DNA of 64,000 bases from Desulfonatronospira thiodismutans ASO3-1 (GTDB lineage: Bacteria; Desulfobacterota; Desulfovibrionia; Desulfovibrionales; Desulfonatronovibrionaceae): positions 62,001-126,000 of the forward strand of contig NZ_ACJN02000001.1 in assembly GCF_000174435.1 (NCBI RefSeq), read 5' to 3'. The position numbers were made by a program, and so were the translations under genes. The stretch's first letter is position 1. Each line of letters begins with the position of its first letter. Shown here in pieces: positions 63,622-64,000 of this stretch. The notes below the pieces were generated by a model. The model was not told where the DNA came from and made no database searches. It saw nothing but the letters and a program-made list of their open reading frames with translations.

Positions 63622-64000
63622 CCAGCCGATTCCCTGTTTTGATAAAAAAGGGCTGACATAATTTCTGGAAAAGTACTGCCCCGAATACATTTGTTCAAAA
63701 CCCCGGCAAACAGAGACAATTGAGCAAAATATATTCCAATCCAATCTATCCTGCTTTTAAGCAAAAGAGCAAGCATAAAGTTAAATCTACAATATGCAGA
63801 CAAAAAGTACGGGAAAAACAGACACAGTATAAAGAATGAGTTCGCTATTCTAGAATATAATAAAAAAGTGTGTATAAATGAGGAGTTAATAACCATATCA
63901 TTCTTATTCTTTTGAAGTTCATCTTTATGCTATCGAGATATCTTAAAACAACATGCATGAGAGGCATAACGAGATGTAAGAAAATGACAACAATTTGATT
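63622..64000. other. Region upstream of gspF
   Basis: 379 AT-rich bases to the window edge. No gene. It should contain the operon promoter; none is convincing by eye. Confidence 0.45.

Overview
This window looks like a chromosomal segment of a sulfidogenic deltaproteobacterium (Desulfobacterota). The style fits the Desulfovibrionales and resembles haloalkaliphilic genera such as Desulfonatronospira or Desulfonatronovibrio. That placement rests on gene content (an MSHA-like pilus, a VPLPA-CTERM/exosortase D system, a c-haem MCP, Thi4 plus a short ThiC, and very many palindromic repeats), not on a marker gene. I see no rRNA, tRNA or CRISPR array.

Layout. 1-0.5 kb: the start of a DUF1786 gene cut by the window edge. 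0.6-3.8 kb: a large DDE transposase element inserted inside a palindromic repeat. 3.8-7.9 kb (minus): clpB, cbpM and a dnaJ/cbpA-type co-chaperone. 8.5-18.8 kb (minus): an MSHA-like type IV pilus assembly operon (mshM, E, G, two inner-membrane alignment genes, K, L, N), followed by three scattered prepilin genes (19.1, 20.2, 21.5 kb) and a repeat-rich desert. 23.5-25.3 kb: a large protein of unknown function flanked by inverted repeats. 25.9-33.0 kb: thi4 and thiC, each behind a TPP riboswitch, with iron superoxide dismutase, a haem-binding chemoreceptor and a DUF4143 ATPase between them.

33.4-45 kb is accessory DNA. It holds three toxin-antitoxin modules, a broken exosortase-associated gene (TIGR03790-like), an IS66 element bounded by exact 65-bp repeats, a REP-associated tyrosine transposase with its own REP sequences, two VanZ-like proteins, two VPLPA-CTERM surface proteins, and shattered exopolysaccharide genes (wecB, flippase and glycosyltransferase fragments).

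45-50.7 kb (minus): prsT, a polyprenyl glycosylphosphotransferase and an exosortase fused to EpsI (XrtD type). This is the sorting machinery expected to process the two VPLPA-CTERM proteins at 40.8-42.1 kb. 50.9-63.6 kb (minus): a complete type II secretion locus in the order F-G-H, then I-J-K-L-M-C-D-E, split by a galE gene on the opposite strand.

The most unusual layer is the repeats. A family of about 175-bp elements with terminal inverted repeats and internal GGGGAC-A-GTCCCC palindromes (MITE-like) has four near-complete copies and several fragments. Two copies sit directly upstream of the two GspE-type ATPase genes. A separate REP family surrounds the REP transposase. Several further palindrome families lie between genes and in places have been absorbed into them.
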